Counted from the first letter of the stretch, positions 51,601 through 63,535 are shown. The stretch is DNA of 64,000 nucleotides from Cristatella mucedo (GCA_009760855.2 WPIO01000014.1:2843501-2907500); one strand, 5' to 3'. Notes: a model not told the origin generated them from the sequence alone. Numbers and translations: made by a program.

Positions 51601-51884
51601 TATCGCATCGGTTGCATCAGGAAATAAAGGATTGTCTGAAGACGGACTGAAACTCACGACCGTCTTTCTGGGCAGCGACCAGTAGGCTGATACTTCCTAT
51701 CCGCCGCCCACCCTTACATGGTAGTTTATTGTTTTGTGGGCGCCTCACCGTCCGCATGCTGGTCAGGTGGGGCGGTGAGTGACTCTGGGTGTGAGATGCG
51801 CGGGGACTTAGTGAAGGCACAGGCTTGGCTCTGATTTCTCTAATATTACGTAGCACGCGGTGGTCGACTCTACTGCGGACCTGG

Positions 51885-52085
51885 CGCAGTCTTACGTAGC
51901 CAAAAGGTCTGTTCGAAAAGGCCACGCCCACATTCCGAGCTGAGGTTACAGAGATGTGCTGGCACAGCGAACTTTGAGGGCTAGGCTTTCCAGTTTCAGT
52001 GTGCAACCAGGTTTGCCCGTAACAGTTGGATTTGTCTATCCACTTCACTTGATAAAGTTATTTGTCGTCTGTGCGCGAATTATTT
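51885..52085 (-). mobile_element. LINE fragment
   Basis: Minus-strand sequence corresponds to the NLLVMGKP...LSLKIGPASISLVESARNLGV region of the 28-kb copy, visible on the plus strand as ttccgagctgaggttacagag, gctggcacagcgaactttgag and caggtttgcccgtaacag. It is short, with no tail. Confidence 0.6.
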
Positions 52086-53089
52086 CTGTCTTCTAGACCA
52101 GCAGCTCGAGAAGTAGGAGAAATCAAGGTACTGGAAGGCAGGAAGAAATAGCTAGTGTTCGACGAAATAATGGAATCCATTCTAATGAGGCTTAACTCAA
52201 ATTTCCATTTGATATTTTAGTACAACTTTGATTTCGTGTACCCAATAAATCTCATGTCATTGCTCACTCCCAAGCTCGTGCAAATAGGCTACAAAGACCT
52301 GGACCGCGATCCCCACGATTCACCGTATGCCACCTCAAATCCACCAAGTTCGTAGCATCAGTGGAATCTGCAGCATTTAATAGTCGCATATAACGGTAAT
52401 GCTATGATGATCCTAAGACATTTTGATAACACTCAAAGACAACCAGATTTCTTGTCCATTATTTTATGTTTGCCTGAAATGGAGCGTGACAGACGATTAG
52501 CGGTAGCACACACAGTGTGCGCCCGCATAACTACGCAGGAGAAAATTAGGATTATATTAGTAAGTGTTTGTTTGTGTAATCCCTAAAATAACTAGCGACA
52601 AACGCTTTAAAGCGCTGCACGAGAATCAATTAACCAAGGTAAGTGATACGCACGATATCAGGCATGCACAAGCGAACAATCATCTTACTTGGGCCAAGCT
52701 ACTAAAGCAAATATGAAGACCGCTGATGGTCAGTTAGCTCAATCTCTGGCTAGTAACAAGAAGAAAATAATTTACAGGCAAGCGAGCAAAGCGCACAGGA
52801 CTACGCAAAACAAGTTTACTCAAGCGAAGGGAAAGCCGACGTCGACAGATACACCTTTAACTGAGACTTACAAAATATAATTTCGAGAATATTTTTAGTA
52901 TATTACTACATTACAAGTGATAATAGCAACGCTAAGACTTGTACATAACCCATTAGAAAAATAAATGTGTATAAAGGTGCTTTCCAACTACCTGCAAGAG
53001 ATTCAAGGGATTCAAGAGATTCAAGTTATTGGACGTAGCACAAGCGAACAATCATCTTACTTGGGCCATGCTACTAAAGCAAATATGAA

Positions 53090-53425
53090 GTCTGGAACTC
53101 ACTCTCGTCTGACGTCACGACTTCCCTGACATGATGACATATATGAGGAGGCATCAAGTACCTGTTTATTATAGTATCTAATGGGTCCTTGTGATTCGTC
53201 CTCTGTATGTTTTTGCGTGCTGAAACTATACCTACTGCAACTAACCACATCAACAAATTCACCCTGTGAGTGTCACATCTTACTATGCAATGCTTGCTGA
53301 TATTGTGAGTGTTACCACTAACCATTTTATCATGCCTCCTTTACGCTGTATATATGAAGTCCTACGAAAGTGAATAAATTGTGTAACGGCGCAATTCAAA
53401 TTTGTTATTATTACTATTATTATTA
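53090..53425 (+). mobile_element. LINE 3' end fragment
   Basis: The sequence gtctggaactcactctcgtct translates as VWNSLSSD (the AWNSLP block). It is followed by a 3' region resembling the 28-kb copy and a tail ending in ATT units (53,404-53,422). Confidence 0.65.
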
Positions 53426-54179
53426 ATACAATATCCATCTTTAACGAATTAGAAAAAAATGCTTCACACGAAGCACTGGCACGGTAGTAATCATATTTGT
53501 CCGATCGTGTTTAGTTCATGTCTTAGGGTAGTGACATCTCATCAAGCCGTCCGATCACCTCTGAATTCCTACAAGTTTCCGTCCTTGATCCTTTGCGATA
53601 CTCTATTTACACTAAGCCTCAAAAACTCTTCGGCCCATGAAATCATCTTTCACTTCAATTTTGATGGTATGCTGTTTTATACGTTGCAGCGACCGATTAT
53701 TAAAATGCCTAACTGGCGTCTAATCCTGAATGTCGGTGGATTTGCTTAAGTTAAGTGGAAATGAAACCGAGCTACTCGTATGAAACCAGAAGCGTTCGGG
53801 TGGAATAGCAGACAACTCCATTCTAATTGGCGATGGTGGTGTAAGAGTAATTATGCACCCAAAATTTAGGCTTTTCTTTGGTAACTGCGTTATGTCTGAA
53901 AGTTTCATAAAGAAGACCGCTTGCATGGCAACCATTACGTTCAATCGTCTAAGATTAGTGTATGTCTACCAAGATGGCTTGCTAACAATAGGGCTACCTC
54001 ACTAGTTCTGTAGAGGCTGAATTTTTGCAATTCCTCTTCGACTGGGCTACTGAAAAAGCCATTAAACCTCTGCAGCTGGTGAATAATATGGCTGAAAGTT
54101 TGGTAAACTAATCCAATAGATAAATTCGTGCTTCTTCTTTACTGAAAGAGCTCCAATGGTTTCTGGTCGATCGACAGAT

Positions 54180-54370
54180 AATAATAACAACAACAACAAT
54201 AACAATAATAATGATGCACTTGATGAAGCCCCTTCAGAAAACTCAATCTCTCTCTAGGCGCTTTACATTTGCTGCCAAGGAAAACGCGATTGAATGGTGA
54301 ATAATGTCATGGTTGATAAACAAACATAATGAAATAACAAGGTTAGGGGTGACATGCACCGGGTCAGCGA
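54180..54370 (-). mobile_element. Short LINE 3' end
   Basis: AAT/AAC units (54,180-54,214), the hairpin sequence (tcagaaaactcaatctctctctaggcgcttta) and about 100 bp of 3' region (gaataacaaggttaggggtgacatgcaccgggtcagc) match the 28-kb and 61-kb copies. It is truncated just upstream of that. Confidence 0.8.
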
Positions 54371-54379
54371 GCTAGATAA

Positions 54380-56630
54380 ATAGGAAACCTCTACCTCTGA
54401 TCCACAAGTCACGCTGCGGCTTGGCTCTTTCATACATAGCTTAGCTACTTCACCAGTTTCAGCATCCTCTTGCCCTCAGGTTCTATGAGGACAATAGATT
54501 AGGTGCTTCATTCCTGTGCTTTGATAACTTCGGAAACAAATTATTTTGCTCTCTAGGTCGAAGATTGTGAAACTCACTGCCACAGTTCTTATGAAACGTG
54601 ATTACTCTCCCGTTAACGACTGTAGCACATCCTATCCGGCCCTGCTTTACTTATAATTCCATGCTAATCACTAACCAGAAATCCCTCTCGACTCAGCTAT
54701 TGTTCCTAATTTCTCTTTATTCCTTGTGAAAAAGAATGTTGACTACCGTATGCGTACCAAAGGCCGAGTAGGCTTTGACTGGGCTACAGAATACTCAGAA
54801 AATTACGGAAAACTACCAGTAGTCCTCATGGTTTTGTGGCGTTACAGGCGAAAAAACATCACCTTACAATTTTATGGCAACAGCCCGAGGCCACCACTGT
54901 GACAGCATCAGATGAAGATTCTTTTATAGATATTTTTAGAAGCGAATCCATGCAGACCTTTGAAGGAGTAGTGTACCTATAGCATCTATATTACCCAAGC
55001 TTCCATAGATCAGCTATATCTAGGCACGAGACGTTTGGCAAGGTGGGTGCAGTCACCATCAACATCGCAGGATAGGCAGTCGTCGAAGGCAGATGTTGGG
55101 GCTTCCGGTGATGCGAGGCACGCAATGAGAATGCGACCGCCGATCGAGATAGGTCTTCCCTCTGATAATATCGTCTGAGACTAGGTTCACCGCCATAGTA
55201 ATGGCAAACCGACAATGGGACAAGTACCTGCTGGGCGAAGGTCTGGCAGTAGAAGCAGTGCTAGAATGGCAGATGTAGAGGCGATAGAGCAGCCCGATGC
55301 AGGCTCGTCCACACCAGAAAACAATTTTTACCTGGCTCTTTGAGTTGCTGGACGAGATTTTTTTAAACAGCATCAATGAGAAAAAGATCGTAAGGTTGTT
55401 TTGATTTTCTGACGATGTTTTTAGCCCTAATTGGATATAAACTACAGTCTGAGCGAGTATCTAGTGATGCCAGTTCTATTGCTTTCCAAAGAGACGGCCT
55501 TTTGCGGTCGAGTGCACGTCGGCTCTTCCCCTAAAGAGAGGTCATGGAAATAAGGTAGTGCCATTATTATCACTGCGAAGCGCAACAAAACTTCAGAAGC
55601 AACTTTTCTCTGACCGAAATTTGGCATAACGCAATGAGCTAACGAAAACAATGTGTGAGCTACGACTCGTTTATGTAAATAGCCTCCGTCACACAATTTT
55701 TTTTGCATTGAACTTGTCTCTCCCAAATTATTTGATTCATATGATGTGATGATCCAGACGATGTTCCATATGCATACGATCGACAGATTTGCATGAAGTT
55801 CAACAAGTGCAAAGCTATGGGTGGTTGAACAGCCTGATTTCTTTGGCCTCGATAGAAATCTCTCACTGCTGTGAAGCTATACATTGCAGCTCAGTAAGGC
55901 GAAAGCAGATTAGCAAGCGAATCGGTGCTCCTCTTTCTGTATATCTCCCAGCTAGCACCATAAAGCACTCAAATAAGGAGCACCAGATAATGTTCATATA
56001 CTTTTTATATTCAAAGCCATATGACAGTCAACAGAGGCTGTGGCAATGAGCAGACAACTTGTTCGGACTGCCAGTACTCCTAAATCAGGCTAACAGCATC
56101 TGCATATTCAAGAAATGTGAGAACAAATGAAACCCAGAGAGCCAAGAGTCCACTGCAACAGATATCTAAATGCAAGGTAAATGAGCCTGATCTTGTTGCT
56201 CTCTAGAGCTGGATCCTCCTTTCAGAGTTTAAACTCGCGCCACGTGTCCATATCACTTGATAAACTCTGTTAGAAAAAAGGAAATTCAATTTAAAAAGAT
56301 GGAGCTAACCGTGTCTGACGCATTTGCGTAGTTCAGTTGGCTGGAAAAGTGTATGGAGCGCCACTAACAAAATATCTAGTGTGCGAAGCTCGGTGTGTCA
56401 AGTGTCAGCCGATGCACACTAAGAAAATTAGGCATTATTGTGCTTGCCATATTTACAATATAGACGACAGTTGTGTTGCACAGCATGTAATATATCTCTG
56501 TCTGAAACTTCATAAAGAGACATGGCCTAATTAGGTGTCATACATGAGAGTTCTCTATAGCACACTCGAAGCATAAGCAGCTTTTGGCTCCCACCTCTGA
56601 CCGGAGCACCTGCCAACAGGCAGTACCTAC
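54380..56630. other. Intergenic, downstream of gene A; one duplicated intron segment
   Basis: No gene is recognised. The segment 55,791-55,925 duplicates gene A intron sequence at 59,155-59,285. Confidence 0.5.
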
Positions 56631-56639
56631 TCACGAGCC

Positions 56640-56790
56640 TAATATAATAATATGTAACTCATTGTTATAGCACCTATTGGAACTAAATCTCTATTCAGGG
56701 TGCGAGCCTACGATGCGGTTATCACATACACTCTTCAGGACCTGGGTCACATTGATTACCTTAACCACAGGACCCACCATAAACAGACGG
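56640..56790 (-). mobile_element. Decayed family-1 SINE
   Basis: The reverse complement contains ctgtggttaaggtaatc, gtaggctcgcaccctgaata and gagatttagttccaataggtgctataac, aligned to head, box B and tail of family 1. The flanking end is ATT-rich. The degenerate box B shows it is old. Confidence 0.6.
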
Positions 56791-56799
56791 AGGCACTTC

Positions 56800-58840
56800 C
56801 AAATGCTTTCCGAAGTCTCTCGGATTCTCGCTTTTCAATGCAAGACAAATTAAAATTCCGAGCCAAGAAAGAAATGCTCATTCACTTAAAAATAAGTTTT
56901 CTGTACACTATCATTCATAAAGTAAATGATGACACAGCACTCTAGAATCCAGAAATTATGGCAAGCTTTCTGTCATATGAGAAATAAAAATCCACGCACT
57001 TAACTAGTTTATAGGGTAGAGAGGTTTAGCTTATGTTTTACCTCAGAATCTCTGTATTTCTGGCAGCTATTCCAGGGGCTTAACCCTTCAATGGCTCTGA
57101 ACGCTACTGATTGGCGAGCCAAGTCACAATTAGCAAGTTACCCTGTAATAAGGTCGAAGTAGTGTGTCGATCTATTTTATTCTTGATATTATCCGACTCA
57201 CTAAGTAATAAACATCTGGAGGGACAGTAAACGGTTCTTGTTACGGCATTAGACATTCCTGTTACGGACAATTGTCCACTTGCTCTCTTGTCTGCTACAT
57301 GAGCTAGGCTATCTAGCGCGAAATGACCGACTTTGGTGACCCGAGAGATACGATCAGTCGCAAAAGGATAAGGACAATGTAAGCAAAATTTATTTTAGAC
57401 AAGTGCCAATATTTTATTTCCTACTACCATTGCCTGCCTAATATTTATTAGGATGAGACATCTTATTTAAAACGTCACAGCCATCGCACACAAAATTTAA
57501 ATATTTTCTTAAGCATTGTGGATTTGTCACTTAATGAATGTTAGTGTTGTGAGTTTTCAAATTGAATGAGAGCTTATGCTTTGGTTGATTCTAATCGCAG
57601 CTTATAGTGCGACTTTTCTAATGCTTCACCTGATGGCTTTACCTCTAAAGCTCAGGGGATCTTTCTAAAGTATAGCCATCGTTGGCAGGTTTTACTTAAA
57701 ACCATTTCCTGATTATTTAAACTGTAAATACTAATTTGTTGATGCTTTCATTTAAAATAAAACATCATAGGTACGTTGCGTCTATTATAACCACCAGTCT
57801 TATTGTTGTACGGTTTTTAGTTCGGCCGTTCTTGTGCTTGCAAACTGACATCAGTGTACGTCATCTTTGTTTCACAATCACGTGCAGGCTGTGTGACATG
57901 AGGTCAGCACTAAATAGATAGTTGCTACTAAAGATATCTCTGAACTCGAAGTGATTGAAAATTTGGACTGCTTTTAGAAATGCCTTATGCCTATAATAAA
58001 ACAAGTAATTATGCTGCAAGTTTAAAGTACACAAAACCTTCAATTCAGTAAAGTATCTTGATCAGAACTGGAGTATGTGCCGAACATCTCTAGAAGCTTT
58101 TGTAATGTATTCTTGCAATGTATTTTTGTAATGTATTCTTTTAATGCTTTGCCTCGCGATCCTCTCAAATCTGTCTCGTATTAAAGATGTAAGTTTTTGA
58201 TATTTTTATTATCTGGCTGAGGCTTACCTAACTGTGAGATTGTAGTGATTATTGCTAATATTTGTAAGACGTTAGAAGCAGAATTCACTTTCCGACTTCT
58301 TCTAAAACCACAAGCATCTCAGTGCAGAGAGCTCATTTGTGGTACCAACTGTAGCTCAAGTGTGCAAAGCTTCACTAACAGACATGGATTCTGTTGGTAA
58401 AAGCTCTCTGTTTGCCGTGCTTGGACTCACCACAAGATGTTACATGTGGGATGCTATTTATGAAAACTATGTAAATATTGGACCTGCAGTAGCAATATAT
58501 TAATAGCAACGGCTTAAAGCAGGAGCCAGAGGCCAGATGGTGGCTTAATTTAGAGTATGCTAAGTGATTTGGGTACAGTTATTCACTCAGTCGGGCTGCA
58601 AATTCTCCGTAGTTTTTTCATTCAACTCAAATGGCATCTCTCTTTTAGACTAGGCAACTCATGCATGTGCTTCACTCCATGCGTTTCATAAAAGGCTTAG
58701 CTTTTTCCATGTTCCATATTTCAATCAGGGTATGCAATCAATCACAAGTTTCAATACGGCTTGTGTAACTTCGGATGTCAGCTAAACAAGCTCAAAATGT
58801 TGCCTCAATAAGATGAGCTGAAGGTATTCTCCATCTACCA
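56800..58840. other. Intergenic 3' of gene A, nothing recognised
   Basis: A/T-rich sequence containing the presumed 3' UTR of gene A immediately left of 58,842. Confidence 0.45.
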
Positions 58841-58841
58841 A

Positions 58842-59117
58842 TCACTCAATTGTAAAGGCGACGGAGTTGTGAGTCTTACGATCATCTTCAACCTTCAGGC
58901 TTTTTCGAAAACCTAGTGTCATGCGTGGAATTTTCTTGCTCATATATCTAGGATGAAAATATCGAACTGTCTTGTTCCTGTTAAAGTCGACGCTTGGGCA
59001 GAATTTGGATACGGCTGCACTGAGCGCTGCCTCCTGTGGCTCTAAGAACCAGACGTAGTCTTTCTTGTCCTGACCTATGAGGTCAGCCATCCTCGGGTCA
59101 TTCTTGAAGTCAATCTT
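58842..59117 (-). CDS. Gene A terminal exon
   Basis: This exon runs for 91 codons and the stop TGA after acceptor actttgcag. It includes KDYVWFLEPQEAALSAAVSK and a basic tail ending VAFTIE. The WFLxPxEA motif is the recognisable C-terminal element of the family. Confidence 0.88.
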   Translation of the reverse strand, partial: KIDFKNDPRMADLIGQDKKDYVWFLEPQEAALSAAVSKFCPSVDFNRNKTVRYFHPRYMSKKIPRMTLGFRKSLKVEDDRKTHNSVAFTIE

Positions 59118-62100
59118 CTGCAAAGTATTATTTGAATGCTGTTTCAACGGGTTCGCATGAAGTGCAACAAGTGCAAAGCTTTGGGTGGTCGAACAGCCTG
59201 ATTTCTTAGGCCAGATAGAAACCTCTCACTGCTGTGAAGCTATATATCGTAGTTCAGTAAGGCAAAACAGAGTAGCCAAGTGAATAGATAGTAGATATTA
59301 GGATAGCTATTCGCAATGAGTGGCATTTTTCAGCCTTGTAGTGCTCTGCTTCCGAGCCCAAGCTGAATTCAATTTGTAAGCTTACCTTTGCACATTCGTC
59401 AGACAAGAAAATTGATCGTTCCGCCTGAAGTAGGGTTCTCTGAATAAATAGAAGAAAGCTTGCTATTTTTTGCTGTATCCTAAGCATGGCCTAAATAGCA
59501 CCGATACCTTTTCCTACTCTGATAAGCTGCACGGACAAAGAAAACAGATAAGCTATATTAAGTGTCATCTTTCAATAGGCTATTTAGTCGAGTATTTTTC
59601 ATGAATTTTTTCACCAAAGCTTTTAAGCGTTCATAAAATGATCACTATTCGAACCTCATGGATCTTCGCACTTAGCCGTATGCCCTCAACTTTAGTATGG
59701 TTCATTGTGGTAATCCCTCTGTCAGTAAATGTGATATCATTGATGCTGTGAGTCCGCAGCTCAAAGTTCCTGTGTTGCCACTCTCCCGTCTGCGGATTCA
59801 TGGTGTACTGTAAAGAAAACATTTGAATACCTTCGCCGGGAATGCAGCAGCTATTCTTTTGGGATCAGCACGGCACAATGTCATTGTTATGGTGGTTGAC
59901 AGCCTGACGACAATGTTCATAAATCATAGTAAGTTAATTAGTTCTGATAGGACTCTGCCCAAGAAACTCATGTTGTGATTAATTAAATACCATAATTAAA
60001 CGTGTCAGCTTTTGCTTTGTATAAAAAGTAAGTTGTCAAGCTTAACTGTTAGGCAGTCACTTTAGTCTTTTTCAGTCAGTGAATCCAACTAGCATCCCTC
60101 TTAGCCGAGCTGGTTTGGTTAAGGTGCTCGCCCCCGACCAAGGTCTTGCCGAGGTTGTGGGCACGAGCCTTGCGGCATATGTGAAGCGCCTGAAAAGGGA
60201 TTAAGTTCTCTTTGGGAGCTATACAAATGAATTATATTTTTTTATATTTATTCACAGTAATTTGGCCCATTCCGGAGCTCTTGGTTGTTTATTTGCTTGC
60301 TGCTTCAATGCACCGTTGGGCTATAGCATTTCCATCACTAAATCTAAAGGTTTGAGCAGCACCGTAACCTTTAAAGCATGGCCCAGATCAACTCACGGGA
60401 TAAGCATACAGCAATGATGGCTGTCATTAAATAAGCCCTGTAATTTCAAAATATTTTTATAACGCACGTACTTTCATCAATTAGAACAACAATAAGAATA
60501 CTACACTTGGCAAAGCACCCTTAGAGAATCCCATCGCATTCTAGGCACTTTACAATTGCTGAAAAGGGAGCGAGATCGAATGGTAGTGTACTCAATAAAC
60601 AACAGGAACAGCATGGTTATGGGTGACATACACAGGGTCAGCGTGCAAGTATCTTTCCTGGCAGCATGCACAGTGTCAGCATGCATAAGCAGATACTAGA
60701 TTAATCACAGAGACACACTAAATGCTGTGCTAAATTTCTTTTTCAAGGTGGGCTAGGATATGTTGTGAAGCCGGGAGCATTGGAACTAAAGGCCTTCAAA
60801 GAAATTGAAACATATTCAAATAAATGTTCGACTCCGAAAAGTGGGTGTGAAGAAAGGTGGTGTGATGCTTAGCCTGGTGGGGCTGTATACAGGATAGGTA
60901 GGCTGGAGCCAAAGAATGAGGGACCTAAAAGTGAGTTACAAAACCTTGAAGTCGAGGCGTTGCTTGACTGGGATCCAGTGCAGGTCGGCGAGAAGCGGTG
61001 TCATGTTGCAACGGCGACGCTCACAGCAGACAATAATAATAATAATAATATTGCACTTGATAAAGCGCCCTCAGAGAACTTAATCTCTTTCTAGGCGCTT
61101 TACATTTGCTGCAAAGTGATACGCAATAGAATAGTAAGTAAAATCATGCTTGAAAAACAAACAAAATGAATAACATGGTTAGGGGTTACATGCACTGGGT
61201 CAGCATGCAAATGTGGTTAGTGGCAGCATGAACAGTGTCAGCACGCATAAGCACATCGAGGACGAATCACAAGGACCCACTAAATGCTGTCCTAAATAGG
61301 TATGTTTTTAAGTTTCTTTTAAATGTGGTCAGGTCAGGGGATCTTCTGATGCAGGTCGGGAGGGAGTTCCAGGCTGTGGGAGCATACGAACTAAATGCAC
61401 GGTCTCCAAAGGATTTAACGTTTGTACGAGGTATTTCTAGACTGTTGGATTCCGAAAAGCGAGTGGTACGATGCTTTGCCTGATGGGGTAGTGTATCTGA
61501 AAGATAGGCTGGAGCCATAGAATGAAGAGACCTAAAAGTGAGCGACAAAACCTTGAAGTCAATCCGTTGTTTGACTGGTAACCAGTGCAGGTCGGCGAGA
61601 AGTGGAGTAATGTGGCAACTGCGACGCTCACGACAGACAAGCCGAGCTGCAGAGTTTTGCACCAGCTGCAATCGCCTGATCGCACATGCTGGTAGGCCAG
61701 TAAGCAGTGAGTTGCAGAAGTCGAGACGAGATGTCACGAATGCATGGACCAACTTGGACGTGGTATCCTTATCTAGACAAGCTTTGCTCCAGAGTTTCGC
61801 ACCAGCTGTAAGTGCCTGAGTACACATGCCGGTAGAGCAGCAGCAGCCAATTGGTTACAAAAGGCAAGACTGGATGTCACAAATGCATGAACCAATTTAG
61901 ATGTGTTATCCGTGACTAAAATGGCCCGAACTGTAGCTGAAAAAAGGCAGACTTGACTGTGGAGCTGATATGGTCGTCTAATGAAAGGTCACTTTATAAC
62001 ATTATACCTAGGTTTCGTGCAAATTCAACAGGAGATTATGCTGTTAGAGCGATTTTGATAACTTCTGCGATTAGATTTATGGTGGTGGTTTGGTCCAGCG

Positions 62101-62680
62101 GTTAAGGTGCTCGCCCCGATCAAGGTCTGGCTGAGGTCGTGGGCTCGAGCCCTGAGACATCCATGAAGCGCCTAAATAGAGATTAAGTTCTCTTTGGGTG
62201 CTATACAAATAATTTATATTTTTATAGTATTAAAACGATTAAATCTCCTATTTAACTCCTAAATATTTGCCCGTGAGCTTGTATTTGGTTCGTTCTGAGT
62301 TAGTTCATTTCTGTTATTCTTGATCTACACTTTTGGATTATTCGTTTTACGCTTAGATGTATTACAGTTTAGGACTTATAGCACAATGTTCAAGCAAATT
62401 TAAGTGGCTGGCTCCAGATCGTGATAGAGCACCTGGGCCTTCTTTATGCTTGTCGGATTCTAGAGGGAGTCGAAAGATTTGCAAAACTAATGGAGTCTAA
62501 ATGTATCAGTAAAATAACCAGCACACCCAAGCATTAAAATGCACTGCTCATCACCACAATCTTCTCACCTGTGGCAGAAGACGCCAACCATGCTCCACGA
62601 CCATGGCAACAGCCTTGATTACGAATTCACATTCGTCATCAGTCATGAAATAAGAAAAGTTAAGTCTCACAAATCCGGGC
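58842..62680 (-). CDS. Gene A: 3' end of a tandem paralogue, class V aminotransferase-like protein (partial)
   Basis: Four consecutive exons were placed: 62680-62569, 59807-59655, 59439-59386 and 59117-58842. All are bounded by AG/GT and join in frame to the stop TGA at 58844-58842. They encode RLNFSYFMTDDECEFVIKAV, EHGWRLLPQ, YTMNPQTGEWQHRN, an 18-residue linker and a terminal block with DYVWFLEPQEAAL. This series is the C-terminal part of the same family as gene B, where relatives read PGFxRxNLPYF, HGWKLLPQY and NPxTGEW. Upstream exons, including the PLP-lysine region, are not in the window. Gene A is upstream of gene B on the same strand, so it is a separate tandem copy, not gene B's missing tail. 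Confidence 0.87.
59386..59439 (-). CDS. Gene A exon (18-codon linker)
   Basis: This is a 54-bp, phase 0-0 exon encoding RTLLQAERSIFLSDECAK, bounded by ttattcag and gtaagc. The charged helical character fits the variable linker that in relatives precedes the C-terminal WFLxPxEA block. Confidence 0.75.
59655..59807 (-). CDS. Gene A exon (NPQTGEW block)
   Basis: This exon is 153 bp (51 codons, phase 0-0). It starts YTMNPQTGEWQHRNFELRTH after acceptor ctttacag and ends RLSAKIHE before a gttcga donor. The donor is weaker than the others, so the 3' boundary could shift slightly. Confidence 0.85.
60108..60245 (+). mobile_element. tRNA-derived SINE with LINE-like tail (family 1)
   Basis: The head contains a box A-like ttggttaaggtgctcgcccc and box B-like ggttgtgggcacgagcc. 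The 3' half reads gaagcgcctgaaaagggatt then aagttctctttgggagctatacaaat and an AT-rich end. The tail matches the LINE hairpin region (gcgcctagaaagagattaagttctct). Two further clear copies are at 62,086 and 32,994. Confidence 0.82.
60485..62080 (-). mobile_element. L2/CR1-like LINE copy interrupted by a younger copy
   Basis: The segment 60,485-61,033 is the 3' part (tail hairpin and C-terminal coding region, decayed) and 61,781-62,080 continues the same element upstream. Between them lies an independent, better preserved copy. The two parts align to consecutive stretches of the copy at 28.0-28.7 kb. Confidence 0.82.
61034..61774 (-). mobile_element. Nested L2/CR1-like LINE insertion
   Basis: This is a 5'-truncated copy with an ATT tail (61,034-61,050 on the plus strand as AAT units), the 3' hairpin and a coding block with LDFCNSLLTGLP, LPVKQRIDFKVLSLTFRS and TAWNSLPTC. 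It is nearly identical by eye to the 28-kb copy. It is flanked by AGACAA at 61028-61033 and 61775-61780, a likely short target duplication. Confidence 0.85.
62086..62230 (+). mobile_element. tRNA-derived SINE with LINE-like tail (family 1)
   Basis: The head is tggtccagcggttaaggtgc, box B is ggtcgtgggctcgagccc, and the tail is gaagcgcctaaatagagatt followed by aagttctctttgggtgctatacaaat. It has the best matched box B of the three copies. Confidence 0.85.
62569..62680 (-). CDS. Gene A exon (PGF / HGWRLLPQ block)
   Basis: This exon is 112 bp. The acceptor is taaattgtag and the donor gtgaga. One base completes a codon, then come 37 codons from PGFVRLNFSYF to HGWRLLPQ. It joins in phase 0 to YTMNP of the next exon. 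Confidence 0.9.
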
Positions 62681-62694
62681 CTACAATTTACGAC

Positions 62695-63000
62695 ACAAGA
62701 GTTCAACACAAGAGCCTGGGCAATCTCGCTTTAATTCAGCATTGGTATTGATACATACTTCATTATTTCCAGACCTCTCTGTTCCCTGTGATCCTCGTTG
62801 TTCTTTTGGTCTTCGATCATACAATTCAAATTACACCTTGACGAAAAAGAATTGAATTGTTCAGTGGATCTACTTTTTTACTTATACATGCTCATTTTCA
62901 TTAAAAGCCAGCAGCATTCAGTTGTGTCGATGCAGAACGATTCAAGAAGAAACACCTGAGTTTCTCATCTAAACTAAATTTTTAGGCTTTTCGAAAGAGA
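62695..63000 (+). repeat. Three-copy dispersed repeat, copy 2
   Basis: It shares gatacatacttcattatttcc, ctctgttccctgtgatcctcg and aaaagccagcagcattcag with copy 1, about 75-80 percent alike by eye. It begins 15 bp upstream (gene sense) of gene A's exon at 62,680. Confidence 0.7.
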
Positions 63001-63344
63001 CTTTTCTGAGTGCGCTTCATCAAGCGTCTTACTATTATTATTGTTTATACTCATCGAATTTACATATTGCCGTGATCACAGAAAACGTTCGACAGACAAG
63101 TAAGCAGCTGTAACGCAGAACCTTAAAGATTTCAAATAATTATCAAAGCCGGAATTGTTGCGATGTGGCAGGTCCGCATGAACAAACTGAAAATCAAAAG
63201 AAACAGTACAGAACATTTAGAGTTTTGGCCGGCTCTCAGTGACTATATTTTCCTATATTTAAAACCATTGTCATTCCTCTCGTTCCACTTTTTGTCTTGG
63301 TATCGGCTTTTTCAATTTAAAGCTCTTGTGAACTTTGATGGCTT

Positions 63345-63535
63345 AAGCTTACTTTATGCGAGTTCAACCCAAAAGGCTGGGCGGTAGTCGCTTCAATTAA
63401 GTATTGATACTAATACGTACTTCATTATTTCCAAAATTCTTTGGTCCTTGCGATCCTTGTCTTCGTTGGAGTCCTCGCAGTCCTCGTGGTGTTTATGGTC
63501 CTCGATCGTACAAGTCAAAGCACATCTTGAAAAAA
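63345..63535 (+). repeat. Three-copy dispersed repeat, copy 3
   Basis: It shares gcttactttatgcgagttca, tagtcgcttcaatt, acttcattatttcc and gtcctcgatcg with copy 1 and stops near the start of the later half of the repeat. Confidence 0.65.

Noticed and set aside
58842-62680. Gene A exons as the missing C-terminus of gene B
   Set aside because: They lie upstream of gene B's first exon on the same strand, so normal splicing cannot join them.
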